Shown: positions 1 to 13,100 of the stretch, piece by piece
Position numbering within the stretch: the first letter of the stretch is position 1
Layout: every line of letters starts with the position of its first letter
Source of the DNA: Hormiphora californensis
Lineage: Eukaryota > Ctenophora > Tentaculata > Cydippida > Pleurobrachiidae
Length of the DNA stretch: 64,000 bases
Reading direction: 5' to 3'
NCBI GenBank assembly: GCA_020137815.1
Contig: CM035356.1
Location: 2,748,552-2,812,551, forward strand
Translations under genes and position numbers: made by a program
The notes under the pieces: generated by a model
The model's input: the letters and a program-made list of their open reading frames with translations, nothing else
The model's database searches: none
Told to the model about the DNA's origin: nothing

Positions 1-780
1 CCCACGTTGACCTAAATTAATAATCACATCATCATCATCATCATTTTAGGCCTCTACTACTTTCGGGCAGGTCATCCTCCAGACGCAGCAATCACAAACA
101 AACAAACAAACATCATCATCGGAAAACCAAAACTCCGCTTTTTAAAGTCGACTTACCTATTGTTCGAACCATGTTCGTACCATGTTCGAAAGCATCTGAC
201 CAAATTGGTCAAATGGTTCGTTAAAAAACAATAGCCTATAGGTAACACACCTTTGAAATACCAGTAATATAGTGCTAAAATACGACGTATTGCAGCACAC
301 AAACGAAAGCTGCTCAATAAATCACGTTATTTTCAACGCATTTTCAACGCATTTTCAACGCATTAATGTTAGTTTCAACCAGATAATGTGTTCGGTCGAG
401 TCACTTGACACTATTTTAGAATAAAAAGAAAGTTTGAACAATTCAACCACCACGGGGAAAGGGAATGAAGTTATTTATAGATTTGCGATCGCTGTTGTTT
501 CTTGTGTAATTAAAAAAGTTAAAATGGCCCAAGACCAAAATGAACCGTAAAACATATTTTGACATTTTATATATCCTGAGACTAGCGGGTTGCCAAACCG
601 CAAACGTAAGCCGGTTTCGGGTCAGATGACGTAAAAACTCCGCATTTTGGTCGATATGTTAAGATAAAGCAGTTATATGATCAGACCTATTATAATGTCC
701 GGTACATCTCACAATCTCATTCTATGTGACACTGTGACACTGATAACTGTACGACAATAACAACAACATTCATCCCCCAG
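1..780. other. Upstream region of the amnionless-like gene, no firm exon
   Basis: Holds short simple repeats (CAT and CAAA runs near 20-110) and a triplicated TTTCAACGCA motif near 330-365. A Met codon at 467 opens a short hydrophobic peptide (MKLFIDLRSLLFLV, then stop). It could be a signal-peptide exon of the gene that follows, but I could not join it to the next exon with confidence. The exon for the expected N-terminal Trp-rich segment was not found. Confidence 0.3.
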
Positions 781-1018
781 GTGTTCCTAGAGGGTGTGAT
801 AGGGCCCTGCTGGAGGGTAATCAAGTCCTGCACATGGATGGACGGTCTACTGTTGCCGAGATTAGTTTCGCTGGAGATAGCTCTATCGTGTTCGATACCT
901 TTACAGAACTATCATTTGGAGACAGCGGAGAGGTATGTCTTTTATTGTCTGTCTGTCTGTCTGTCTGTCTGTCATTGTCTGTCTGTCAATCTATCATTGT
1001 CTGTCTGTCTGTCTATTA

Positions 1019-1051
<33 letters not shown>

Positions 1052-4000
1052 AATCTATCATTGTCTGTCTGTCTGTCTATCATTGTCTGTTTATCATCGT
1101 CCGTCTCTATCTACCTGCTTCTCTCCCTGTCTGCCTGCAGTAGAACATGTGCTATATATAATATGCCTACTACTGTTGTTGTCAGTTTGTTTGCTTTAGA
1201 GAGTTTCCCACGCCCTATAGCTGACTCCACCCCAGGTTGAGTTATGTAACAGCGTAACACCTACACTGAAACGGTATTCAGCGGAGAGAGACGATTTCCT
1301 TGACATCAACAATTGGTTAACCTATGATGAATTTCGTGAACTTCAACCACTCGACTTGCACAGGGTGCCATGTTAGTATAGCTTGATATATATATCTTGT
1401 CTTCAACATTCTACCAAGAACATGATGTCTCACAATCATCATAATATGCAGGGTGACATTTAAATGGGAGGACAACTCTTAAAGGCTACCCACGAAGTTT
1501 CACCCCCCATTTTTTACCACATTGAACTCTCTCCCCTCATTCTTCCCTCCCTCCCTAATCCCTCTCTTTCTAATTCCTCTTTCCTAATTCCTCCCTCCCT
1601 AATTCCTCCCTAATCCCCCATTCCTAATTCCCTCCCTGACTCCTCCCTGACTCCTCCCTGACTCCTCCCTGACTCCTCCCTAATTCCTTCCTAATTCCTC
1701 CCTAATTCCCCATTCCTAATTCCTTCCTCCCTAATTTCTCCCTCCCTAATCCCTCCCTCCCTCCCTAATCCCCCATTCCCCATTCCTTCCTCCCTCCCTC
1801 CCTCCCACCCTAATCCCTCCCTCCCTAATCCCCCATCCCTAATTCCTTCCTCCCAGGCCAGAATGACATCATTGAGCTGCCTCGTGAGACGGTTAGAGCG
1901 GAACTACTACGTCCTGTCAGTGTTGGAAGGGTACAGTACGGGGATGATATCCTGACACGAACCCAGCTGAACAACTGGCTACAGTCACCTACTGGGAGGA
2001 ACGAGGTAATTCAACAAACAAGCTGCAACATTGATGATAAATTGATAAAATAAATTCAGTATATTATGACTGCTGCCAATCAAAAACTAACAACCCCCGT
2101 TCTCCTATAATACTTTCCTCCCTTATCTCTCCCTCTGATATTTCCCTCTACTATCTTGGGCACGTCGCGCTATCCCCTGTACGTGGTTTCGCTGCCAATC
2201 TACTATCTCCCTCTGCTATCTCTACTCGGGCGGGGGGGGGGGGGGGGCAACGCTATTTTTTGTAGCTAGTAGAAGGAATCAACTTGTTTTCTACAGAGAA
2301 CTAAAAATAACTACGAAAAACAAAAAAAATAAAAATTGCAAAATGATTAAAATGAAGATTTTCTCAATGCTGAAAATGAAACTTCTGTTTGTGAATTTGT
2401 ATTAAAACGTGGGTCTCTACTAGACTCCCTCTACTATAAGACTCCCTCTATTCCCTCTACTATAACTCCCTACTACTACTTAATATTCCCTCTACTCCCC
2501 CTACTATAACTCCCTACTACTACTCCCTACTATCTTATCTCTCCCTCTCATCAGGTGAGAATGTTATCCAGTTTTACCATGACGGGTGATGCCTATTGTC
2601 GAGGAGAGGGAGGGTATTGTGAGTGTGGAAACGAGGCTTCCTGCAACACAACCCGCTGTCCATCAACCCACTGTGACAATCCTAGTGAGTATTATACACT
2701 GCCTACTATAACAGTGTCTAGCGTGTGCCAGACCCGTTCTTGTGAGCACGTCTGAAAGAAAGGATCGAAGCATCCTCTAACCCCTCTCTCCTTCCCCACT
2801 AACCCCTCTCCCTCCCTATTTCCTTACCTTACCTCTAACCCCTCCCTCCCTACAGTTGCCTCCCCACTAACCCCTCTCCCCCTCCCTACAGTTGCCTCCC
2901 CTCTAACTCTTCTAACCCTCTCTCTCTCCCTACAGTTGCCTCTCCCGTGATGTGCTGTAAGATGTGTGGTACTGAGGTCCAGGTACCTGTTAACACTGCT
3001 ATACCATACCGTCAACTACAAATGGAGTTCTCTACCATAATCTCGGAGCTGCCATCACCCCAACCACTCTACATGGGAGTTGATAACGGTTAGTAGATTA
3101 TTATTGATTTTAAATGTTTTCTCCCAGTTTCATTGTTATTTTAGTTTCATTGGTTCATTGATCACGTTACTTGTACTAGCAGCTATTAGATCTGTCTTTA
3201 AGTGTGTTTAATTCCAGGTGTTATGTACCTGATACTAGAGGAGACAGTGAGGAAGGACAGCCTGAGAGTCGCAGAGTTACTGATACAGGATCTTATCGCT
3301 AGAAACTACGCACCTACATCATCTATCAAGGTATACAACATGGACTCTTAAATGTGTCACGTGATGCCCATATATGGTGCTGTATGTCACGTGATGCCCA
3401 TATATGGTGTTGTTTAACTCCTATCCTCCTGCAGGTTGAAAGCAGTACAGAAGGTGTCTCCCAAGAGCATGTGACAGATACCGAAGGAGACAGCACGGTC
3501 CACACTAACTCTATCCTGCTAATAATACTGGCTTGTGTTACTATCTGCCTTCTTGTGTGCGGTACGTATTGGGAGTTGGGGGAGGGGGGAGTCGGGCTGG
3601 TGATTGTTTTGTAGGGTGTGGGAGTCGGGCTGGTGATTGTTTTGTAGGGTGTGGGAGTTGGGCCGGTGATTGTTTAGTAGGGTGTGGGGGAAGACGTGGT
3701 CAGAACATGTGAGGGTAGTGGAAGATCTATTCTAATCCCTATTATATCTCCTTGTACAGGCGGTGTGCTATTATACACAGTAAAGCGAGGCAGTATTCGA
3801 TTTGTTCCCATCCTCCATTCTCCACTTGGGTCAACCAGCACCGCTGAAAACACGTGAGTAACAACTGTCATAGTGACCAAGCTGTTTGTCCTACTAGTAC
3901 TATAGTATCCTAGCCGAGTATAATTCTCTCTGGTGTCTCTCGTATAACTGTTTAACCTGTTGAAACGAATAGCTGACACCTCTCTCCCACTCCAGATACG

Positions 4001-4238
4001 AGTCGCCCCAGCACATCTACGAGTCTGTCCACCAAGTGATGAGGAAGGACAGTGTGGACTACTACAGCACTATTCCACCATACAGCGCTCTAAACAAGAG
4101 TCCAGTACCATCGGTAACAGAGGAACTAATCTGTACTGGCCTCTCCTCCCCTGACCACAGGCTTCTCCGCAGACAAACATCCGTCTGAGATCATCAGATA
4201 ATACTAGTCGTGAGTGGGAATTATATGGGACTTTGTGA
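781..4238 (+). CDS. AMN: Amnionless-like type I membrane protein, 5' end missing
   Basis: Ten exons join in phase: 781-932, 1236-1371, 1857-2005, 2555-2684, 2936-3088, 3218-3330, 3435-3561, 3760-3853, 3996-4113, 4161-4238. They give about 415 residues; human AMN has 453, so only the signal peptide and first 40 or so residues are lacking. Shared landmarks run in order: an RVPC motif before an acidic DIIELP stretch, a Cys-rich segment with CECGN, a CCKMCG motif (human CCDLCG), then a transmembrane helix (SILLIILACVTICLLVC). In vertebrates AMN carries cubilin to the apical membrane for vitamin B12-intrinsic factor and protein uptake. The cytoplasmic tail lacks the vertebrate FxNPxF signals but has YESP, YESV and PPYSAL; YSAL fits a YxxPhi endocytic signal. 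The family call is from landmark order, not a search. Confidence 0.8.
938..1136. repeat. GTCT/TCTG tetranucleotide microsatellite
   Basis: Degenerate (CTGT)n tract broken by CAATCTATCATT units. It starts a few bases inside the intron after exon 781-932 of the amnionless-like gene. Reading frames across it encode only Cys-Leu-Ser-Val repeats. Confidence 0.9.
1530..1856. repeat. CCTCCCTAATTCC minisatellite
   Basis: Imperfect pyrimidine-rich repeat of CCTCCCTAATTCC and CTGACTCCTCC units filling the intron up to the acceptor at 1856 of the amnionless-like gene. It forms an extended polypyrimidine tract before the splice site. Confidence 0.85.
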
Positions 4239-5152
4239 TGTTGTAAAGCGTGAGAGATGAGAAATTTGGTTTGAGAAGTGTTGAAGAAAGACAGTTTTGA
4301 GGTGTTCAAGAGTTCCAGAGTTCTGTAATTGAATGATATCAGTGATCATTGCCAAAGTTTCAGTGTTAAATAAGGTGTTATATCCTAAAGAGGGATTGTG
4401 TACAGTTGATTGCAAATGTTTATTTGTGTTCTATTTGTTTCAGTTTGAAATCAGAAGATCTGAGTTTGAATTTGATATCACGGGTTACTACTCAACAAAT
4501 CACGGGGGGAGGGGGGACTGAGTGGCCCTCTTGTCACAATTTGACAGGGTAATGATCTGTGACGCGCAGGTACCTCATTACAAGGTACGGCGCGCGGAAA
4601 TGGGAAAACTCACACACACCGTGGGAAAATATACCGTGGGAGAAATCGGAGTTCAGAGACTGCGTCCCGAACTTTGCAATGGTGTCACACCGACACACCG
4701 AAGTTATGGAACATAACAAGGCAAAAGCATATAGATATGAGACGTATCGGACCTCTTGCCCTGTTTTTTAATTAAAAACACGGAGTTTTAAATAAAGAAA
4801 CTGCCTGATAAAATCATCGCGTACACAAAAACGGGATTGAAGGCACCAATAACGCACACACACTCTCGTGTCGCTCTCTCAGTGCAATAACTTAAAGTAC
4901 ATACTATCAGAAAAATAGAAATTCATGTTTTCTCACCTCCTCTCTCTCTCTCACACACAAAAGTAACAAACTCTCTCTCTCTCTCACACAAAAGTAACAA
5001 ACTCTCTAATTCCTCTCACACAAAAGTAACAAACTCTCTCCTCCAATAGTGCCCATTAGATGTCCCTGTAATTGTGCCGGCGCTGTTCACACCCTTGCGC
5101 CTCCTTTATGTCACGTTATATCCACCAATCTCTTGGCTTGAGGCCCCGTTTT
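4239..5152. other. Intergenic region between amnionless-like and NAA15 3' ends
   Basis: The two genes converge here. Four or five short repeats of CTCTCTC-ACACAAAAGTAACAAA lie at about 4940-5040. No coding signal seen. Confidence 0.6.
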
Positions 5153-8100
5153 TCATCTTTTGATGTCTTTTTCCAGCTTGAAGGAGGGGCACAGTGGGTA
5201 TCGCTGGTGGACGTGTTTTTTGTACAGTGCCATGTCCTCAGGTGAAGGTTTTAATGAGCCAGCTTGCAACTTTTCCAGTACATACAAACAACTCTGGGGA
5301 AGGGAATGTTAGGATAGAATTCAGATGATTTTACCATCTCCATTTTTAGTCCAAGGAAGTGTTTTGCAACTTTTAGCAGTTGACCACCTAACTACTTAGC
5401 AGTTAGCTGTACAAATGGTGGTCTATTTAAAGCAATCACATCTTAGAGGTGAGGGATCCAATATCTAAAACCAACTGTGATCATTACTTTGACACTGTAA
5501 ATTCAAATTACCGGAAGTGAGGCCTTGCTGAAGTCGAACTTTAGAACCGTTTCCAGTTGTGTTCTAGTAGTATCCGAATCGAGGAAGGCTCTAGCGCACC
5601 CAACTGAAAATGTAGTCAGAAATAATCAACCAAATCAAACCCAAATCAAAATAACATCTGATTCTCCATTGATTAAGTTAGGTACGGCGACTAAGTTACT
5701 TCACAACTTAATTTCTCAACAACTAATTTACCGGAGAAAGTTTGTGACAGTCCATCAACATGTTCTGCGGCATAACTATCCAGCCAAGTGGATATCTTCC
5801 CCCCTGGTACTAAACCTTCCATTTCCTCCGTGACAATCCCCTTCACTAGCTCATCACTCTCAGGGTGCTTTGATACTACAGAGAGAGGGGGAATTAGATA
5901 CAGATACTATAACAGTGTAGGAGGGGGATCACAAACTGCCTGCCATAGAATTCAAACAGCTAGAGGGTGGTGGCCGGTGGGGTGTGGCAATAACTAATTA
6001 GGAAGTACAAGAATTATTGGAAGTTAACCACTCACCGTAGTCACACAGCTTGGTAAGATGGAGAGGAATCTCAGGAGTTGATGGGTTCGTTCGAATGGCC
6101 CTTTTTATACTCTGAATCATCAGCAAGATCTTTCCTGAAAGGAGATAAAATTATGTTAGGAAAGTGGCAAAAAGTTCGTTCCTGGCCACGCAGGGGCTCG
6201 AACCCTGGACATTCGCGTTATTAGCACGACGCTCTAACCAACTGAGCTACACGGCCATGTGCAACGGCACAATTGGCTGGGCACAAATCGGTTGTTTTTT
6301 GCTCGGAAAGTTGAGGTAGGAAATAGGAAAGTCACAAAAAAATCATTCCTGGCCACGCAGGGGCTCGAACCCTGGACATTCGCGTTATTAGCACGACGCT
6401 CTAACCAACTGAGCTACACGGCCATGAGCAACGGCACAATTAGTCGGGCGCAAATCGGTGTTTTTTGTCGGAAAGTTGCGGTAGGAAATAGGAAAGTCAC
6501 ACAAAAAATCATTCCTGGCCACGCAGGGGCTCGAACCCTGGACATTCGCGTTATTAGCACGACGCTCTAACCAACTGAGCTACACGGCCATGTCTATTTC
6601 CACAATTCCCGCCTCTATATATCACACCTTTTCTGTAGAACACTTCGAAGGCGAGGGTATGTGTATCAGGACACTGTGGAGAAAGGGTCCTGATTGGATC
6701 TAAGAACCTCATAACATCCTCCAATGGTGTCTCAGTTTTAACAAGTTCAGTTCCTACAATGGGAGGAGCAACAACCTCTCCATCCGTTCCTGTCGTGTTC
6801 TTTTTCTGTGTATCCTTCCCTCCGGTTGTCCCTTGTTTCTCCTTCGCCTCGTCCTGTTTCTTTTTCCACTGCTCTGCTCGCTTCTGTTTGCTCAGCTGTT
6901 TCTTAAGTTCTTTCTCTGTTAGACCATCTGGAAATAGGGGGGGTGTTATAAAAGTGAACCCTATTCTATAGATCTGGTTTTATAAAAACAAAAGAAGAAC
7001 CGAATCCGAATCTTACATACCGCTCTCTCCGTTTCCATGTCCATTTGTCTGACCATTCGGTTGATCGTGAAGGTGGAGGTACGTGTTAATGGCTACTTTC
7101 GCTCCTTTACTGTAGAAATCGTGACCTGGATAAAAATAGATAATTATAAAACAAGGAATTAACGTAAATCACGAAATAAAATGAAATTTCATGAATTATA
7201 AATCAAACCTCGGAGTTGATCCTCTAGCTTCAGTAGGCCGATGTAGGCCCGCAGTGTCATTTTCCTCATTGAGTAGGGATGGAAATCAAACTGGTCCTCA
7301 ACAATGTCCACAAAGTGTTTCTCAATCTGGAAAAAGAGTAATGATCAGCACACTACAAATCCTTTAGAGTTTGAAACAACATTCAATTTGTGGTACATAC
7401 CTCGTGACATTTCTGGAGGGTAGCAGGCCAGTCCTGTTTGTTGTATGCAGCGCTGGCTGACTCGGTGAGGAACCACATACACTGCATCTCATTAAGATTA
7501 TCTACCGGGTTCGTGTTCTCCTGGACAAAATCAAATGTCTTGGGTGACGAGGGTTAATTGTAGGGTCATGCATCACAGACAATAGACACACGGAACATTT
7601 TATTACATGCATACACAGGAAAGTAAAAAGATGAAGAACGATTCGATTGTTATCACTTATCAGTTATCGGTGACAGCTAAGTAATAAGTTATTATGTTAG
7701 CGCACTATCCACACATATAAACCATCACATAAACCACATACCCGTGTAAACAGTGCACACAATTCCTCTGCCCGCTCCTTCATGCCCGCTCTCAGGAGGT
7801 ATTTAGCAGATTTACAGTTGAGGTACCGATCCGCCAGATCCAGATTCCTGGCCTCCTCCAACCAGTGGACTGCTTCGACCATGTTACCAGCGTGCTAGGG
7901 TGGGAGGAGAGCTGGGTAATCATACCATATTTGGTCATTACTACCTGCTACAATACCATATTTGGGCATTACTACCTGCTACAATACCATATTTGGGCAT
8001 TACTACCTGCTACAATACCATATTTGGGCATTACTACCTGCTACAATACCATATATGGGCATTACTACCTGCTACAATACCATATTTGGGCATTACTACC

Positions 8101-10076
8101 TGCTACAATACCATATATGGTCATTACTACCTGCTACAATACCAAATATGGTCATATATTACCTTGTAAATCTTGCCTTTCACCAGGTAAGGATCGATGT
8201 AGGTAGGGGTATGTGTAATGGCCTTATTAATGTAGTCCAGTGCTTCCTGGATGTCTCGTTTGTAGTCGAAGAGTTGTGCCAGGAATATAAGCACGTGCAG
8301 ATAGGACGTGGGTAGTTCCTCTTCTTCCGAGTCTGCAGAGGAATGGGGTTTTAGATTGGAGAGGAAGGGGGTTTTAGATTGGACTTTGGAGAGGAAGGGG
8401 GTTTTAGATTGGAGAGGAATGGGGTTTTAGATTGGAGGGGAGAGGAAGGAAGTTATAATCTGGAGAAGATAAGATGTGGGAAAGGGTCATAACTTAGAAA
8501 GGAAGGGGGGTTATAATCTGAACAGGGCCAGTAAGGATTGTGTTTCAATATAAATACGAAGTGACAGATGGTATTTAAATTTCCGGTAAAACCTAAATAC
8601 TTGTTGCGAATTACTGTGTCTCTGCCAATAAAAACCTACCAACGGATAATATGTCGAACATGACAGTGTTACTGAGGTTTCCTTGTAAATTATCCAATAC
8701 GGTTAGACTCATAGTCTCCTGGATATAACATTCCCTCTCTCTACCCATAACCCACTCAATTCCCGCCATGCCTCTCTATATTTGTCTTGCCATCCTAGTA
8801 GTTGGCCCTGTCCTGGGCTACCCGCCCCGTCGTGCTCCGTCCTGGCACCTTGCCATGAACATCAACCCTGCTGATGGCCACATATTTGGGTTCACCGAGG
8901 GATGGGCTACTGGCAACCAGATTGGAACGAAGAACAACTCCCTGACCATGGACTACTTGGATCACTTCGTGTGGATGGAACCCGCCAACTACATAGCCAT
9001 TGTAAGGCACCAGTTCGGTGTGATAGACGCGGTGAAAGTGTTTAGGTTCAGGTACTGGGGACTGAGCCTGCTGGCCAGGTTCCAAGAGATGGACCCTGGG
9101 AGAAGGGTTGTTAGTGACGGGGGACCCATCCAGGTGGAAATAGCACACGATGCAAAGAACATCCCAACTGATCCAATATTTGGGGTGGGTGGAGAGCTGG
9201 CATTCAACTGGCGGTATACCGAGAACGGTCACCGTATTGTTCTAACAGGGGGACATTTGTCAGAGGAGGATTCGATGGATTCTAATACCAGGGGTCTGGG
9301 TAATGATATCTATTGTAATCCCTTGATAGGGGAGACTCTGGCTAATGGTGCAGGTGCATTTGATATATCTGTCATCCAGGATTGTTCCTTCCCGACATGT
9401 ACTGGTTACCAACTAATGGGGACTGATCAGAGGAGTCCTGTAAGACTGAAGAATGGACCGGTGTTTGGGAACTATGCTATCTACATTGCGGAGGATAGTA
9501 GTTGGTTTCCAGGTCCTGGAGAGGAGTTACAGGGTGTTGTTAGCCCTTATAAAACATGGGCTGAGTAGGGACACAGGGAGAGAAACAGCGACTGTAGTAT
9601 TGTCTCTATCTTTATGTTTAGTAACTCTGTGATTTAGTAATTAATTGAATAGTTCTTAAGATTTCGTGTTTTATTTTTAAAACCTTGTCAAGATTTCCTA
9701 AAACACATCATCACACCAAGGACTAAACACGATTTCCATGTAAAGTAGTATCAATCACACGGGCCCAGAGGGGGGTAATATATAGCTGTAGCTAACTTGC
9801 TATGTGTGTGTGTAGTATCGATTTCAACCCCTCCCTCACTCACTCCCCTCATTTCTACATCCACCTTTACAATGATTTCTGTGCTAGTCGTCCTTGCTAT
9901 CTCCCTCCTTGTCCCTCTCTATATCCACATCCAGCCCGCAGTACTACCTGTCCCCACCTCACTACCCCATGGAGGTCTCAAACCCAGTACTGTGGAGAGA
10001 GTGGCCAATATTACCGGTACATGGCGGTCTGAAACAGTCTTGGACGATCTGCAGTACCTTGCTGATAAATTATTTA

Positions 10077-10138
<62 letters not shown>

Positions 10139-13100
10139 TCGATACTTCTTTCCCTTTCTCCTGAATATTCTCTCGCGCTTTCCAGTACACTAGGAATGAA
10201 GCATGTGCAACCCATTTCTAATAAAAGGGGAAGCACCCAGTCCCCCGCCTAGTTAACAATCCCCTCTACTCCCCGCAGGGGGTGAATCGTTGTTGTACTA
10301 CAAGGGTGACATAGCGACAGGGGAACTAACAGGATATCTGACCGGGTTCTCTCCTGTCACTCTGGAGATCACGTGGCGGGTCAGGTGTCCTGGAGAGTGT
10401 AGGATCTTGGGTGTTAGAGAGTATCAGGGTGATATTGTGGGAGTTAACCTACACGGTACACTCTTCAGGTAGGAGCTGGGGCCCAGGTACTTTAGGAGGG
10501 CACTGTGAAGTAGGGAGCTATCGACAGAGAGTCCCTCCTTTCTGACAAACTGCCAGGTTTTGGGACTCTGGTGGTTGGTATATATTCGATATACATCCAG
10601 CCTCTCTGGGACCGGGGTGGTGTAATCCGAGGTGTAACTCCACAAAACACTAGGATTTCCTGAAAACTGATACTGAACTGCAAGTACCATGTTTTATCGA
10701 ATAACACCGGACACAGGCAAATGCTAAACCTGTGTCAATTCCTCAGGTTTTCAGAGGGGAAGTTCCAATGGTTGACAAGTCTGGAAACTTTTAAAGAGCG
10801 GCCAGGGTTCCTTAACGACATTGTTATTGTAGGGGACATGGCATACTTTACTGATTCATTCATATCGAGGTGGGGAATCAGATTGATTGCTTTCCTTTTT
10901 TGTTTAAATCGAGCTCGTCCAATTTCAGGGACCCCGCGTTATCAATGTTCCAAAAGTTCTACAGTTTAACCCCAGACGGACGGATTCTTACCTATAACCT
11001 GACTAGCGGGACGTCAGCAGTACTAACAAGCAACCTCGTGACTCCAAATGGTACCCCAAAAAAGGCCAATCCCTGGAAAAAAATCAGGGTACAGATTGCC
11101 TTTTAAGGACTGTACCCCTACGCCCTACATGTGTCACCGATGTATCTCCTCTCCTCAGGTATTGCGGTGACACCAGATAACACCACTTTGTTAGTATCAG
11201 AGGGAGCTCTATACAGGATAACCCGGGTCTGCATCAAGACAGGGGAGGTGGTTGGACACTTGCCAGGTCCCTCTCTAGGCAGTGTGGACAATATTAGAAG
11301 GAGTGGTACTGGGGAGTACTGGTTTGGTTTATCTGCAGGTTGGTAATATACTTTTGTACAGTTTTAGCTTTTTTACCTAAATTTCTCTGTCTCTGTCTCT
11401 GTCTCTGTCTCTGTCTCTGTCTCTGTCTCTGTCTCTGTCTCTGTCTCTGTCTCTGTCTCTGTCTCTGTCTCTGTCTCTGTCTCTGTCTCTGTCTCTATCT
11501 CCCTCTCCTCCATTCCCGCAGGTAGAACTACCACTAGGACTCTTCACGATGTACAATCAGTGCTGCCTACACTCCGATCCCTAACTACCACAACATCCCT
11601 ACTAAAGTGGATATTCCCATTATATACCAGGATCTTCGCTGAACCGGCAAGGTAAATGGTAATTCTGTATTAACTATAATTAGCCAGGTGATCAAACCTC
11701 CGATATTTACCGATATTTTACCTCGATATACCGATCAATCGAGGTATGATTGTTATAGCACATAACCACATCTTATCCATAATTAGGAATCTCATGTTTC
11801 TAACTTCTCTTTTTCAGGGTGTACAAAACAGATAACTCGGGTAACCTGATGCTAGTTTTGGAGGTCCCAACTGCAGATACCAGAGCCTTTAGTGAGGTTC
11901 TACATTGGGACGAGGGGACAGTGTTTCTAGGGACTCCCTTCGCAGGGGTATACCGTATCACAATATGAATAGAGTTATTGTAGTAGTAGAGTTGGTTGGT
12001 TCGTAAAATTATAAATAATTATATTTTATTTTCACTTACCTGAGTGGAATTTCTGGCAGACTTCCAATGATTTACAATACCCGTGAACCAGTTCAGAGAT
12101 TATGGACATCTGAAACAGTTGTTTGTTTGTTTGTTTGTTTGTTTGTTTGTTTGTTTGTTTGTTTGTTTGTTTGTGGACATCTACATAGAACAAGGAATAG
12201 GAACATGTTTTTCAGTATCTAGAACAAGATCGGATAACCGATAGCATCTCTAAACCCTCATTCTATAACTCAATATTGTCCCTCTCACCTTATTGGCATC
12301 ATTGAATTGGTGTTTCAGCATGTTAAATAGAGGTGGAACACCCTTCCTTAGTTGTCTCTGCATGTATTTATCCACAAAGGCCCTGAAAGACTCCCCGCTA
12401 CACATGTTTAGGGTGCACACAGTAACTGCCTCAGAACGAGGATACTTCTCGTGGAGTTTCATACAAACACCCAGGGCTTCTTCTTCCGTTTCTAGTGGGG
12501 ATAGAATCTTTTGTTACTAACGGGGCTAGAGAGAATATGTTGTTACCATGGTAATTAGCTAACATTCACTCAAAAAGGAGTATCATAGACTTTATTCCCA
12601 CTTTATTTTACAGAAATGGTAAGATATTACAACAAGAGACACAAAATTACCAGGTTGTTGTGCCTTGATAAACTGCCCAATGTATTCCTTGTTCTCTGGG
12701 TTCCTCTGGATCAACCTCTCAAATATTAACCCTGCCTCCCTCATCTGACCTAGCTTGATATGCAGGTTACCTGGTGGGGGATGATGATGGTTATTAGTCT
12801 CAATTCATGTGTGGTTAGATGATGGTTAGATTCATGTATTTCCCACAATAAAAGTCTCCCTTCCTCAGATCTTACTAGATGATCCCCAACATCCTTCACT
12901 ACCTCACTAAGTAGTAGAGGGGTTGGAGGACTCACTATCTCCCTCCCCACTCCCCAGATCTCACTACCATGTCCACTATCTCCCTGGCCCTCCCGGAGCA
13001 CGGAAACAGTGCCAAGCGACTCAAGCCCTCCCCCCACTAACCTGCCATTGAGAGCCATGCCTCCCCTTACTAACCTGCCATAGAGAGCCATGCCTCCCCC

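Noticed and set aside
781-1240. Three overlapping frames rich in Cys-Leu-Ser-Val
   Set aside because: They are translations of the (CTGT)n microsatellite in an amnionless intron; only the first 152 bp is exon.
7865-8315. Frames reading [18 protein letters not shown] repeats
   Set aside because: Translation of the 31 bp intronic minisatellite of NAA15; flanking exons splice in phase without it.
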